Below, one piece after another: positions 1 to 8,996 of a DNA stretch of 64,000 bases. The DNA is taken from contig JANJTB010000032.1 in the NCBI GenBank assembly GCA_024711295.1, positions 124,001 to 188,000 of the forward strand, written 5' to 3'. The position numbers and the translations under genes were made by a program. Positions within the stretch are counted from its first letter, which is position 1. Each line of letters starts with the position of its first letter. The notes below the pieces were generated by a model, which was not told the origin of the DNA, did not search any database, and saw only the letters and a list, made by a program, of their open reading frames with translations. Source of the stretch: a bacterium (GTDB lineage: Bacteria > Bacteroidota > Ignavibacteria > Kapaibacteriales > UBA2268).

Positions 1-1067
1 CCGGCAGTAATAATGAAAATACCAGAATCAAAATCGTCAGATTTACTTATGATGGCAATAGACTTATTAGCCCTACTACAATAATTGACAATATGAAAGG
101 TTGGTGGAATCATAACGGATCAAGACTTCATATCGATAATAACCTTAAGCTTTGGTTCACAATTGGAGATGCAGCTATTAAAGAATTGGCCCAAGACCTC
201 AGGAATGTAAACGGAAAACTTTGTAGAGCCGAGCTTGACGGTTCTATCCCGCTGGATAATCCATTCGAGGATTCATATATTTGGAGTTACGGTCACCGAA
301 ATCAACAAGGCTTAGTCTTTGTAGGTGACAAAATTTACACCAGTGAGCATGGAGCTTCGACCAACGACGAGATTAATCTAATCTACAAAGGTCGAAATTA
401 TGGCTGGCCTTTTGTCGAAGGCATGTGTAACACTGCTCAGGAAATTGATTTTTGCCAAAAGAATAGTGTTGTTGAACCTATCATTCCAATTAATCCGACA
501 TCAACAATGGCAATTGCAGGAATTGATTATTACAATCATAATTTATTTCCTGAGTGGAATAATTCATTGTTAATTACATCTCTAAAATCAGAAACATTAA
601 TTGTTACAAAACTTAATGAAAATGGAGATTCTGTTATTCAGAGAAATGAGTATTTTCAAAATGAGTATGGTCGATTACGTGATGTATGTGTTTCTCCCGA
701 TGGTAGAGTTTTTTTGGGTACTAGCAACAGAGATGGCAGAGGTTCATCAAAGTTTGCTAATTCTATGGATAAAATAATAATGTTAAAACCCAAATTATCT
801 AACATAATTGATGATACCAAAGAATTTATTATATCACCAAATCCGGCAAGCGACGTCTTGACAATTCAATTTAATTCCTTATTTGATAAAACAGAGATAA
901 ATCAGGAAAGTATCAGAATTTTTAATACTCTGGGTACCGATGTGAGCGGACTTGCCAGTACGACCAATATTCTAGATGATACATTAAATTTAAACATCAC
1001 AGATTTACCTAACGGTTTTTACTTTATAACAATTGGGAATCAAATTTCAAAATTTGTCAAGATTTAA
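1..1067 (+). CDS. Glucose/sorbosone dehydrogenase-like secreted protein with T9SS sorting domain (5' partial)
   Basis: The reading frame is open from base 3 to the left edge, so the start and signal peptide lie outside the window. The ATG at 93 is internal. Visible family features are a HNGSRLH segment, the stretch HGASTNDEINL, and NYGWPFVEGMC. These match the YliI/PQQ-type aldose sugar dehydrogenase beta-propeller (GSDH), which oxidises sugars outside the cytoplasm. The last ~85 residues, beginning ISPNPASDVL and ending FVKI, form a type A T9SS C-terminal sorting domain, so the protein is probably exported through the outer membrane and surface-anchored or released. Oxidation by this copy is inferred from family only. 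No terminator is obvious after it. Confidence 0.82.
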   Translation, partial: GSNNENTRIKIVRFTYDGNRLISPTTIIDNMKGWWNHNGSRLHIDNNLKLWFTIGDAAIKELAQDLRNVNGKLCRAELDGSIPLDNPFEDSYIWSYGHRNQQGLVFVGDKIYTSEHGASTNDEINLIYKGRNYGWPFVEGMCNTAQEIDFCQKNSVVEPIIPINPTSTMAIAGIDYYNHNLFPEWNNSLLITSLKSETLIVTKLNENGDSVIQRNEYFQNEYGRLRDVCVSPDGRVFLGTSNRDGRGSSKFANSMDKIIMLKPKLSNIIDDTKEFIISPNPASDVLTIQFNSLFDKTEINQESIRIFNTLGTDVSGLASTTNILDDTLNLNITDLPNGFYFITIGNQISKFVKI

Positions 1068-1212
1068 AACTATCATTTTAAGATTAATAAATTATGTTGA
1101 TTCAGTTAGATAACTTTATGATAATATGTCATTAAGAAATTTGATTTGTTATTGGATTAAAAATCAATTAAATTTGTATTTTGCCTTAGATATGTAATGA
1201 AAAGAGATATTT

Positions 1213-2337
1213 ATGAAATTAAAACTTTTAGTATCTGTTTTAGTATTTACTTTTTTCCAATTTTTGAGCTCATGCAGTGATGACGGGATTTCTACCCCAT
1301 TAAACGACATAAAACTTGAGCAGGAAATTGACAGAATTTGTGACTCTGTTATTTCAAATACAAAACTACCGGGTATGCTTGTTGGTGTTTGGGACAAAAA
1401 ACATAGATTGAACTACCTTAAAGGTCATGGTTTGGCTAATAAAGAAAACTCGACACCAATGACTTCTGATTTGCTTTTTAGAATTGGCAGCAATACTAAA
1501 TCATTTGTTATCACAAGAATTCTTCAACTTGTTGATGAGAAAAAAATATCTTTGTATGATAAACTGAGCAAGTATTATCCTGATTTCCCGAAATCAGATT
1601 TGATAACTGTAAAAATGCTCTGCGACATGAGCAGCGGTATTTACAATTATACAGAAAGCTCTGAATTTGCAAATATTATTGAAAATAACCCCCTACACAA
1701 ATGGACAATAGAAGAATATCTTGATATTGCAAAAAAATATAACTTTTACTTCGAGCCCGGTAGTGGTATCAAATACAGTAACACGAATACAGTTTTACTT
1801 GAAGGGATAGTTGAGAAATTAGATAATGACAAGCTCAGGAATGTGCTAAAAAACAAGATTTTCGATAAATATGGTTTGAGCAACACTTATTTCCCATCTG
1901 ATAACAAGATGCCATCACAACATTATGTGCATGGTTATGCTAACTATACTGATACATTGAAATTCGATGATGATGTTTCTGAATCATTTGATTTATCATG
2001 GTGTAGCGGTGCCGGAGCAATAATTTCTGATATTAATGACGTTAGAAAGTGGGTTACACTTCTGATTGATGGCGGATTGATTTCAGATTCTTTACAAACC
2101 CAAAGGTTTGAGGGTACAAATCTACAAGGTAATAATGCAAAATATGCACAAGGAATATTCACATACTTAGGTACTGACATGTGGGGTCACAATGGTGGGC
2201 TTCCCGGTTATACTTCTGTAATGATGCGCCACAAAACTTTAGACAGAACTATAGTCATTTTTTATAATATGCAAGGGAAACCCACTCCGGACGATCTATT
2301 TCGCAGACTTAACAAATTATTGGAATCTTGGGAATAA
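1213..2337 (+). CDS. Serine hydrolase of the beta-lactamase (class C / PBP4*) family, lipoprotein
   Basis: 374 aa. The N-terminus is a lipoprotein signal with lipobox LSSC, Cys21 being the lipidated residue, so the enzyme should sit on a membrane facing the periplasm or outside. Family catalytic motifs are present: SxxK at S93-K96 (SNTK), YxN at Y188-N190 (YSN), and an HNG motif at H326 in place of the KTG triad. This set fits PF00144 D-alanyl-D-alanine carboxypeptidases and esterases rather than true class C beta-lactamases, many of which carry KTG. The natural substrate cannot be read from sequence. Convergent with the next gene, with a 33-base gap. Confidence 0.88.
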   Translation: MKLKLLVSVLVFTFFQFLSSCSDDGISTPLNDIKLEQEIDRICDSVISNTKLPGMLVGVWDKKHRLNYLKGHGLANKENSTPMTSDLLFRIGSNTKSFVITRILQLVDEKKISLYDKLSKYYPDFPKSDLITVKMLCDMSSGIYNYTESSEFANIIENNPLHKWTIEEYLDIAKKYNFYFEPGSGIKYSNTNTVLLEGIVEKLDNDKLRNVLKNKIFDKYGLSNTYFPSDNKMPSQHYVHGYANYTDTLKFDDDVSESFDLSWCSGAGAIISDINDVRKWVTLLIDGGLISDSLQTQRFEGTNLQGNNAKYAQGIFTYLGTDMWGHNGGLPGYTSVMMRHKTLDRTIVIFYNMQGKPTPDDLFRRLNKLLESWE

Positions 2338-2370
2338 GAAAAACTCTATAAAAAAGTAATGAGTCCTTAA

Positions 2371-2886
2371 TTATTCTTTTAAAGATTTTGCGATTTTCAA
2401 AAAATCAGGTTTCAGAGAATCTTTGTACTCATCAAGAGTCCAGCATAGTATTTTGTAAAAATGTGTTTTTGATTCAACAACCGTTACAAGCATATAAAAT
2501 CTGTTACCTTCTTGATCCCATGTCATTTCGAGTTGAGCATGCTTGTTAGAGTTTTCTTCGAATGAGCTGAGCGATTTTGTTTTTCGGTTTTCTGCATCCA
2601 CCATGTAACTCTCAATAAAATTTTTGAGAAAATCGTCGGCATCAACAAATTTAATACCCAAAAATTCTAAGTGCTCCTTGTTATCCTCAATGACAATTGT
2701 ATAAGCTTCCTTGTGAATATTGTGATATTGAAGCGAGGCAACATCATTTAGATTGAAAGTCTTTGTCATATAGGCCGGTATGTCTAGAGTAAAGCAATTT
2801 CCACCCTTTTGTGGAGTCATTTTTTGCGCAAATAGCCCTGAAATCATTACAAAAAACAACGCAGTTAAAATAGTAAATAGTCTCAT
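2371..2886 (-). CDS. Hypothetical secreted protein
   Basis: 171 aa with a clear N-terminal signal peptide (hydrophobic residues 4-20, likely cleavage after LFA before QK). The mature part is a mixed alpha/beta sequence with no motif I recognise. It ends without a sorting domain, so it is probably periplasmic. It has one Cys before and one near the end of the mature chain. It stands alone on the minus strand, convergent with the serine hydrolase and divergent from the next gene. No function is proposed. Confidence 0.75.
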   Translation of the reverse strand: MRLFTILTALFFVMISGLFAQKMTPQKGGNCFTLDIPAYMTKTFNLNDVASLQYHNIHKEAYTIVIEDNKEHLEFLGIKFVDADDFLKNFIESYMVDAENRKTKSLSSFEENSNKHAQLEMTWDQEGNRFYMLVTVVESKTHFYKILCWTLDEYKDSLKPDFLKIAKSLKE

Positions 2887-3039
2887 AAAACCCCATTTAT
2901 TTAAAAATTATCAATTTTTAGTTGTTTAACGAATTAGCATTTTAAATGTTTAAGGTTATATAAGAAATATTTTATAATTTTAACGTCCATATTTGAGATA
3001 AATTAATTTATTATTCAAGTCTAATTAAAAAGATAGGAT

Positions 3040-4416
3040 ATGAGAATTTTATATATTTCTTTGATTTTCATGACCGCATACATCAATTTACTATCTGATG
3101 AAATTGTCACGGATAGTTTAATTGACTTAAGATCCTATTTCAATTCTAATGCCGGTATCTTTATCCGAACTATCAATTATTCTGGTGGCAACTTATACCT
3201 CACAGTCAATTACGATAACGCGGAAGATTATTTACTTATTAGTACCAACTTCGGAAGGAGTTTTACTACGGTTGCTTACGATACAACTCCTTACAAGATA
3301 TATCAAGATTCTTTTGGTCCTATAGTCAGAATTTATGACTATGACAGTAGAAGTCCTTTTAGCAGAGGCACCTGTATTGTAGATTCAAAGATATTCATTT
3401 CGAAAACAAAGGGAATAATCAGTACACCTGATTATGAATCAGGCAAATTTATAAATGATACAATTGCTTCTCAAAACAGTAATTTTAATTTTATTGAGAA
3501 TAATTCAAATCAGCTTCTGACATGCTCTGAAAAAAATGTAATGCTCTCAACAAACTTGAATGATAAATGGAATGTTATCACTCCCCTACCCCATAAATAT
3601 ATTGACACGTCATTATTTGACCTAATTTACAGAAAGGCAATATTTTCAGGAATTAATAATCTATATTTATTGGGAATTATTCAAACAAAAAATGCTGTCC
3701 GACTGGACAATATTATTTTAAAATCAACTGATAATGGTGCAAGTTGGAATACCCACAGTAAGATTCCGATGAGTGCGGCAACAGTAAATGACATTTTTAT
3801 TAAGAAAGATGGCACTTTGTATGTATGCGGATTCAAAGAATATGATTCAGACAGACCCGTCAAAAATCAATATGAATGGTTAAGCAGATTCGATTTGCAA
3901 AGCAACCAATGGATTGACTTAATCAGTGATTCAACAAATATTCACTTTACACTAAATAGAGTCAAGTTTAGAAACGATAAATTTGGCATAGCACACGGTA
4001 GCTCCAACTTGTATTACACATTTGACGGAGGTGATAAATGGAGCAGAATTTTTGCCCCTGATGAATTTGATATGGGAGTCATAGCTTCTGAATTTATAGA
4101 TGACCGTTCATTAATGCTAGCAAGTTTTCGCACCGGAATATTGAAAAAGGTTACTCTTAAAACCCCAACCAATGTAGAAATTGAAAAATCGGATTTGATA
4201 TTATACCCTAACCCTGTAACTGATTTTATTAATATTGACTTAAGCAATTTATACATTCATAGCACTCAAGTTTCTATCTTTAATCTAATGGGTGATCTAT
4301 TAATGACTGAAAATCTTAATGATAATAAGATTTTGAGACTAAATGTCAGTAAACTAAAAAGCGGATTTTATACAATTAACGTTGGCAAATACAGTACATT
4401 TTTCATAAAGGATTGA
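3040..4416 (+). CDS. Secreted Asp-box (BNR/sialidase-like propeller) protein with T9SS sorting domain
   Basis: 458 aa. It starts with a short signal peptide (MRILYISLIFMTAYINLLS). The body contains Asp-box-like repeats of the SxDxGxxW type: STNFGRSF, STDNGASWN and TFDGGDKW. These are typical of beta-propeller domains in sialidase- or photosystem-assembly-like folds. The C-terminal ~80 residues, from LILYPNPVTDF to FFIKD, are a type A T9SS sorting domain, so export to the cell surface is expected. No sialidase Arg triad or catalytic residues can be assigned, so it is more likely a binding or structural surface protein. A weak terminator-like hairpin follows the stop. Confidence 0.75.
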   Translation: MRILYISLIFMTAYINLLSDEIVTDSLIDLRSYFNSNAGIFIRTINYSGGNLYLTVNYDNAEDYLLISTNFGRSFTTVAYDTTPYKIYQDSFGPIVRIYDYDSRSPFSRGTCIVDSKIFISKTKGIISTPDYESGKFINDTIASQNSNFNFIENNSNQLLTCSEKNVMLSTNLNDKWNVITPLPHKYIDTSLFDLIYRKAIFSGINNLYLLGIIQTKNAVRLDNIILKSTDNGASWNTHSKIPMSAATVNDIFIKKDGTLYVCGFKEYDSDRPVKNQYEWLSRFDLQSNQWIDLISDSTNIHFTLNRVKFRNDKFGIAHGSSNLYYTFDGGDKWSRIFAPDEFDMGVIASEFIDDRSLMLASFRTGILKKVTLKTPTNVEIEKSDLILYPNPVTDFINIDLSNLYIHSTQVSIFNLMGDLLMTENLNDNKILRLNVSKLKSGFYTINVGKYSTFFIKD

Positions 4417-4422
4417 ATTATT

Positions 4423-4443
4423 AAATGAAAAGCAGTTTCATTT
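4423..4443 (+). terminator. Weak AT-rich hairpin after the Asp-box protein
   Basis: A perfect 8-bp inverted repeat, AAATGAAA / TTTCATTT with a 5-base loop, lies 7 bases after the stop and is followed by CGTTTTAAT. The stem is only A/T plus one G-C pair, so termination would be weak. rsfS starts 47 bases further on. Confidence 0.4.
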
Positions 4444-4489
4444 CGTTTTAATATAATTAATATGTGTAATTTAATCGGATATAAAAATT

Positions 4490-4924
4490 TTGTCTAAATA
4501 TGTTAAGCCACGCTCAACAAAAGGTTTAGCCACATTGTGCGCTAGGCTTGCCGATGATAAACTTGCAACAGACATAGTATTAATTAACCTATCAAAATTA
4601 GAATATGCACCAGCAGATTTTTTTGTGATTTGCTCATGCGATTCTGAACCACAAGTAGAGGCAGTAGTTTCCAACATTGACCGTTCATTCCGTAATATGG
4701 GCCTGATACCACCAAGAATAGAGGGTTTAGGTGCTAAAGATTGGGTATTATTGGATTTTTTTGATGTTGTTGTCCATGTCTTTCTCAAAGATACTCGTAA
4801 TTATTACAAATTGGAAAAGCTCTGGGGTGACGGAAGTTTTTTTGGATTAAATAATGAAGGTGAGCTCAAAAAAATTACGGATAAACAATTTCTTCAAATG
4901 ATAAAAGATAAGGTTCTTGATTAA
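4490..4924 (+). CDS. rsfS: Ribosomal silencing factor RsfS
   Basis: 144 aa RsfS/YbeB/iojap family protein, which binds ribosomal protein L14 and blocks subunit joining when nutrients are short. Family hallmarks are visible in order: LADDKLATDIVLINL, the DFFVICSC strand, the DWVLLDFFDVVVHVF block, and YYKLEKLWGD near the end. The start is TTG; an in-frame stop lies at 4472 and no ATG occurs before residue 69, so TTG is the only sensible choice. The stop is directly followed by argS (ATG at 4926), suggesting one transcript. Confidence 0.93.
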   Translation: MSKYVKPRSTKGLATLCARLADDKLATDIVLINLSKLEYAPADFFVICSCDSEPQVEAVVSNIDRSFRNMGLIPPRIEGLGAKDWVLLDFFDVVVHVFLKDTRNYYKLEKLWGDGSFFGLNNEGELKKITDKQFLQMIKDKVLD

Positions 4925-4925
4925 G

Positions 4926-6557
4926 ATGTTAAAAGAAAAAGTAATTTTAATACTTGAAAATACACTAAATAAGTTATATCCTGAAATTCCTTTAGAAATT
5001 ATTTGTGATACTCCAAAAAATCTGCAACATGGTGATATTTCAGTTAATGTTGCAATGCAGTTAGCTAAGCCATTAGGCAAGCCACCCCGCTTAATTGCCG
5101 AAGAAATCATCGAAAATATTCAGAGTGACTCACAAGTAATTGAAAATATCGAAATAGCAGGTCCGGGTTTCATTAATTTCAAATTCAATAAATCTTTCAT
5201 TAACAGTTCTTTATCTAAAATACTTGAACTGGGTGTAAATTACGGCAGACAAAATATCGGTACCGGAAAGAATGTAAATGTTGAATATGTCAGTGCCAAC
5301 CCTACCGGACTTTTACATTTAGGACATGGCAGAAATGCAGTTATAGGAGATACAGTAGCTAATTTGTATCAATGGCTTGGATTTAACGTCACACGTGAGT
5401 ACTATTTCAATAATGCCGGAAATCAGATGAATAATTTGGCAAAATCAATTTTTGCCAGATATATGCAGATCGAAAATCCTGATTATGACTTTCCTGAGGA
5501 CGGATATCACGGTGAATATATTAAACTTATCGCTGAAGACTTAAAAAAAGAATTCCCAATCGAACTCAAGGGCGAAGAAAAAGAAGTTTTAGAATTATGC
5601 AGGAAAAAAGGCGAGGAATGGTGTTTTGCAAAAATTAAACAAACACTTCAACGCATGCAAATATCCCAAGACATTTTTTATAATGAAGACTCGTTGTATA
5701 AAGATGGAAAAATTGAAGAAGTAATTCAAATATTCAAAAACCTTGGTTTAGCATACGAAAAAGATGGCGCTCTATGGCTTAAATTATCTGAAATGGGGCT
5801 TGAGAACGATAGAGTAATTGTTAAGTCAAGCGGTGAACCGACTTACAGACTACCGGATATAGCATATCACAGGGAAAAATTCCGCCGTGGATACGACCTC
5901 ATTGTTGATGTATTCGGTGCCGACCATATCGCAACTGTACCGGATGTAATAGCAGGTGTAAAAGCATTGGGCTATGAACCGGATAAAGTTAAAGTGTTGA
6001 TACACCAATTCGTAAGCTTAACAGAGAATGGCGAACTTGTTAAAATGAGTAAAAGAACCGGGAAGTCATATACACTTGACGACCTACTTGAAGAAGTTGG
6101 TGAAGATGTTGTAAGGTTTTTCCTTTTGATGCGTGGTATTGGCACACATCTTGAGTTTGACTTGTCGTTGGCTCGTGAGCAAAGTGACAAAAATCCGGTA
6201 TTTTATCTTCAGTATGCTCATGCTCGCATTTGTTCAATTTTTGATAAAGCTGGTGAGATTGATTTAAAAAATGTCGATTTATCTTTACTAAACAGCGAAG
6301 AAGAACAAAACCTTATTAAAAAAATATTCTTATTTCCCGAAACCATAAGAGCTTCGGCGAATAAATTCGAAGCACAGATACTTACTGAGTATTTGAGAGA
6401 TTTAGCAGGATTATTCCATGTATTTTACCACAATTGCAGGATTATCGGCACTGAGCATAATTTAGCAAATGCCAGATTATCATTAGCTTTGGCTACCAGG
6501 AATGTGTTAAGCAATGGTCTAAAAATACTTGGAATTTCGGCACCGGAAAGAATGTAA
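4926..6557 (+). CDS. argS: Arginyl-tRNA synthetase
   Basis: 543 aa from the ATG at 4926. A TTG at 4917 would add three residues and overlap rsfS. Class Ia synthetase that charges tRNA-Arg. Signatures: the N-terminal Arg-tRNA-synthetase domain (residues 1-85), the HIGH-type motif HLGH at 131-134 within SANPTGLLHLGHGRN, and KMSKR at 373-377. A DALR anticodon-binding domain fills the last ~120 residues and the chain ends in the usual Met (APERM). Length is normal for a compact bacterial ArgS. It probably shares a transcript with rsfS. Confidence 0.97.
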   Translation: MLKEKVILILENTLNKLYPEIPLEIICDTPKNLQHGDISVNVAMQLAKPLGKPPRLIAEEIIENIQSDSQVIENIEIAGPGFINFKFNKSFINSSLSKILELGVNYGRQNIGTGKNVNVEYVSANPTGLLHLGHGRNAVIGDTVANLYQWLGFNVTREYYFNNAGNQMNNLAKSIFARYMQIENPDYDFPEDGYHGEYIKLIAEDLKKEFPIELKGEEKEVLELCRKKGEEWCFAKIKQTLQRMQISQDIFYNEDSLYKDGKIEEVIQIFKNLGLAYEKDGALWLKLSEMGLENDRVIVKSSGEPTYRLPDIAYHREKFRRGYDLIVDVFGADHIATVPDVIAGVKALGYEPDKVKVLIHQFVSLTENGELVKMSKRTGKSYTLDDLLEEVGEDVVRFFLLMRGIGTHLEFDLSLAREQSDKNPVFYLQYAHARICSIFDKAGEIDLKNVDLSLLNSEEEQNLIKKIFLFPETIRASANKFEAQILTEYLRDLAGLFHVFYHNCRIIGTEHNLANARLSLALATRNVLSNGLKILGISAPERM

Positions 6558-6590
6558 TAATATTGATTTATAAATAAAAAGGCAGGAAAA

Positions 6591-6833
6591 ATGGAATTAC
6601 CGATTATTGTACAAAGACACTCTTACAAATTAGAATTAGAACCAGGTTCTTATTGGTGGTGTGCCTGTGGCAAATCATCCAATCAACCCTTTTGTGATGG
6701 TTCTCATAAAGGTTCAGGATTCAACCCCAAAGAATTGATCATAAGCGAAAAGAAAATTTATTCAGTTTGTGGTTGTAAGCATTCTCAAAAGGGTGCTTTA
6801 TGTGACGGCACACACCGTAACCTACCCGAATAA
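6591..6833 (+). CDS. CDGSH iron-sulfur domain protein (two tandem motifs)
   Basis: 80 aa with two CDGSH clusters. The first is CACGKSS...PFCDGSH and the second CGCKHS...LCDGTH. Each gives the three Cys and one His that bind a [2Fe-2S] cluster in mitoNEET/Miner-type proteins. Tandem CDGSH proteins of this size are common in bacteria and are thought to take part in Fe-S or redox handling; the exact role here is unknown. It is preceded by a purine-rich site (aggaaaa) 34 bases after argS and followed by a terminator-like hairpin at 6853-6880. Confidence 0.93.
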   Translation: MELPIIVQRHSYKLELEPGSYWWCACGKSSNQPFCDGSHKGSGFNPKELIISEKKIYSVCGCKHSQKGALCDGTHRNLPE

Positions 6834-6852
6834 ACATGTAATTATTAGCTAG

Positions 6853-6880
6853 GCTCCATATTTATATTTTAATGTGGAGC
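6853..6880 (+). terminator. Terminator-like hairpin after the CDGSH gene
   Basis: GCTCCATA pairs with TGTGGAGC (8 pairs, one G-U) around a 12-base T-rich loop and is followed by TTACTATTTA. It overlaps the first possible ATG of the next frame (6872), which argues for the later start at 6920 for that gene. Confidence 0.5.
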
Positions 6881-6919
6881 TTACTATTTAATCAAAAATT
6901 ATACTTTAGAAAAAGAAAG

Positions 6920-7459
6920 ATGTATTTTGGCTTTAATTTTGAAAGCTTATATGCTCCGGCATTATCGGTATTAGTTACTGAAACAATCAACTTTGCAGGT
7001 AGAAAAATTGCCCAGAAACAACAGTCTCAAATCGGCAAAATAAATGAAAAAATTGTTCTAAGAGGAAGTAGTCCCAAAGTAAAATATTTTAAGTATGGAA
7101 TGATAGCATTTGGTTCAATTGTTGGACTATTGAGCATAAGCGCTGGTATAATTTCAGGCGATTTTTCATTGATGAGCAAAGGGGTTGGATATGGTTTTGG
7201 ATTTGCATATTTCCCTTCAAGATTAGACCAGGGTAATACTCTTTTCATAGGCACAGATGGTTTTATGCTAAGGGATATGATTTGCAAATGGAGTGATTTC
7301 GACCGGTTTGAATGGGACAGTGATATCGGACAAAAAAGTTGGGGTGTGAAATTCTATAAAAAGAATCAAAAAGCTTACACAAAGGCTTATATTAATAGAA
7401 AACATAAAGATGAAATCAATTCTATCCTAAGTAAAATTTTTCATGATTTTCATAATTAA
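6920..7459 (+). CDS. Small membrane protein with C-terminal PH-like (DUF5673-like) region
   Basis: 179 aa from the ATG at 6920, chosen because the upstream ATG at 6872 lies inside a hairpin and the 6920 start has a purine-rich leader (agaaaaagaaag). One or two hydrophobic segments (GMIAFGSIVGLLSISAGII and a Gly-rich GVGYGFGFAYF) lie in the middle. The C-terminal ~75 residues (FIGTDGFML..., WSDFDRFEWD, ..INSIL) resemble the bacterial PH-like/DUF5673 fold of small membrane proteins. I do not recognise a specific family and propose no function. Confidence 0.65.
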   Translation: MYFGFNFESLYAPALSVLVTETINFAGRKIAQKQQSQIGKINEKIVLRGSSPKVKYFKYGMIAFGSIVGLLSISAGIISGDFSLMSKGVGYGFGFAYFPSRLDQGNTLFIGTDGFMLRDMICKWSDFDRFEWDSDIGQKSWGVKFYKKNQKAYTKAYINRKHKDEINSILSKIFHDFHN

Positions 7460-7470
7460 TTAATCATATC

Positions 7471-7501
7471 TTTAATTATTGCTCAAAATTTGTTACTTTC
7501 G
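7471..7501 (+). promoter_or_regulatory. Possible Bacteroidota-type promoter of tryptophanase
   Basis: TTTA-N19-TACTTTCG partly matches the Bacteroidota consensus TTTG-N19/20-TAnnTTTG. It lies 46 bases upstream of the tnaA ATG. An 8-bp inverted repeat (TGCTCAAA at 7480-7487 and TTTGAGCA at 7534-7541) brackets the presumed transcription start and could fold in the leader. Confidence 0.35.
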
Positions 7502-7547
7502 TAAGTAGATAATTAACAATAACGTACATTTTATTTGAGCATTAATA

Positions 7548-8924
7548 ATGAAAACTTTAATCGAACCATTCAAGATAAAAACCGTTGAAGAAATTCCGAT
7601 TACTACACGTGAGCAGCGTGAAAAATATTTAAAAGATGCTTTTTATAACCCATTTTTTCTAAGATCAGAGCATGTAACAATTGACTTGCTGACAGATAGC
7701 GGAACAACTGCAATGAGCAGCAAACAATGGGCAGGATTAATGGACGGTGACGAAGCTTATGCAGGAAGTCGCAGTTATTACAAATTCGAGAATATTGTAA
7801 AAGAAATAACAGGTTTTAAAAATATTATACCTACCCATCAAGGTAGAGCAGCCGAAAAAATCTTATTCACGTTAGTCGCAAAACCAGGAATAACAATACC
7901 CTCAAATTCTCATTTCGACACTACCAGAGGTAATATCGAATACGCAGGGGCTGATGCAGTTGATAACTTAGTTGACGTAGGTATGCAACCGGAGATTGAA
8001 GCAGACTTCAAAGGTAATATGGACGTCGAGAAATTAAGAAAATTAATTCTAGAAAGAGGACCTCAGAATATTCCTTTGTGCATGCTAACTGTTACCAACA
8101 ATACAGCCGGCGGTCAACCAGTCTCAATGCAAAACATAAGAGATACTAAATCAGTACTCAAAGAGTTTGGTATTCCACTCATACTTGACGCTTGCAGATT
8201 TGCAGAGAATGCTTACTTCATTAAGAAAAGAGAGCCCGGTTATCAAAATAAAACAATTAAAGAAATTGCACAGGAAATGTTTTCCTACGCAGATGGTGCT
8301 ACAATGTCAGCGAAAAAAGACGGATTATCTAATACCGGAGGCTTCCTTGCATTAAATAATGATGAGCTTGCAGAACAGGCAAAAGTATTGCTAATTATAA
8401 CAGAAGGATTTTTGACCTATGGCGGAATGACACGCCGCGACCTTGAAGCTTTGGCTCAGGGATTTGTAGAAGTACTCGAAGAAAGTTATCTGGAACTGCG
8501 AATTGGTCAAATTCAGTACTTAGGTAATAAGCTTCTCGAAGCCGGAGTACCGATTTTACAACCTACAGGTGGACATGCTGTTTATCTTGATGCAAAAAGA
8601 TTTGCTCCACATATTCCACCACACCAGTTCCCTGGTCAGAGCGTACTATGCGAGCTTTATCTGGTTTCGGGCGTTCGCTCTGTCGAAATTGGCTCATTAA
8701 TGTTTGGTAAAGAAGACGCTGCCGGAAACCCTCTAGCACCACCAATGGAATTAGTGCGTATGGCAATACCAAGAAGGGTTTACACACAGGCACATACTGA
8801 TTACGTGGCGGAAGCATGTATCGAAACATACCAGAATAGAAGCAAGCTCAGAGGCATGAAAATAGTTCACGAAGCAAAATATTTACGACATTTTACTATC
8901 AAATTGGACTATGTAGGTAATTAA
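7548..8924 (+). CDS. tnaA: Tryptophanase
   Basis: 458 aa PLP-dependent beta-eliminating lyase: L-tryptophan to indole, pyruvate and ammonia. The PLP lysine is the second Lys of SAKKD (K257). Two sites separate tryptophanase from its sister tyrosine phenol-lyase. Here the residue before TTR is Asp (D124 in HFDTTRGN), as in E. coli TnaA, where tyrosine phenol-lyase has Thr. The loop reads SVEIGS, where tyrosine phenol-lyase has the substrate-binding Arg. The segments ARFAENAYF-like (CRFAENAYF), GGHAVYLDA and RVYTQAH agree. No TnaC-like leader peptide or transporter is visible next to it. A tyrosine phenol-lyase paralogue lies at 62.3 kb. Confidence 0.93.
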   Translation: MKTLIEPFKIKTVEEIPITTREQREKYLKDAFYNPFFLRSEHVTIDLLTDSGTTAMSSKQWAGLMDGDEAYAGSRSYYKFENIVKEITGFKNIIPTHQGRAAEKILFTLVAKPGITIPSNSHFDTTRGNIEYAGADAVDNLVDVGMQPEIEADFKGNMDVEKLRKLILERGPQNIPLCMLTVTNNTAGGQPVSMQNIRDTKSVLKEFGIPLILDACRFAENAYFIKKREPGYQNKTIKEIAQEMFSYADGATMSAKKDGLSNTGGFLALNNDELAEQAKVLLIITEGFLTYGGMTRRDLEALAQGFVEVLEESYLELRIGQIQYLGNKLLEAGVPILQPTGGHAVYLDAKRFAPHIPPHQFPGQSVLCELYLVSGVRSVEIGSLMFGKEDAAGNPLAPPMELVRMAIPRRVYTQAHTDYVAEACIETYQNRSKLRGMKIVHEAKYLRHFTIKLDYVGN

Positions 8925-8941
8925 AATTAATACAAAATAAA

Positions 8942-8966
8942 AGGGAGGCATGTTCAGTGCCTCCCT
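8942..8966 (-). terminator. Rho-independent terminator between convergent genes
   Basis: A perfect 9-bp GC-rich stem (AGGGAGGCA / TGCCTCCCT) with a 7-base loop. Read on the minus strand it is followed by TTTTATTTTG, so it mainly ends the DUF4397 gene. It may also slow readthrough from tnaA on the plus strand. Confidence 0.8.
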
Positions 8967-8996
8967 AATGTGTATTATGGATACAGGGAAATGAAA

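Noticed and set aside
4471-4788. 105-codon minus-strand frame over rsfS
   Set aside because: Complements a firmly identified RsfS and shows no domain.
6872-6919. Earlier start for the 6920 membrane protein
   Set aside because: The ATG at 6872 sits inside a terminator-like hairpin; 6920 has a purine-rich leader.
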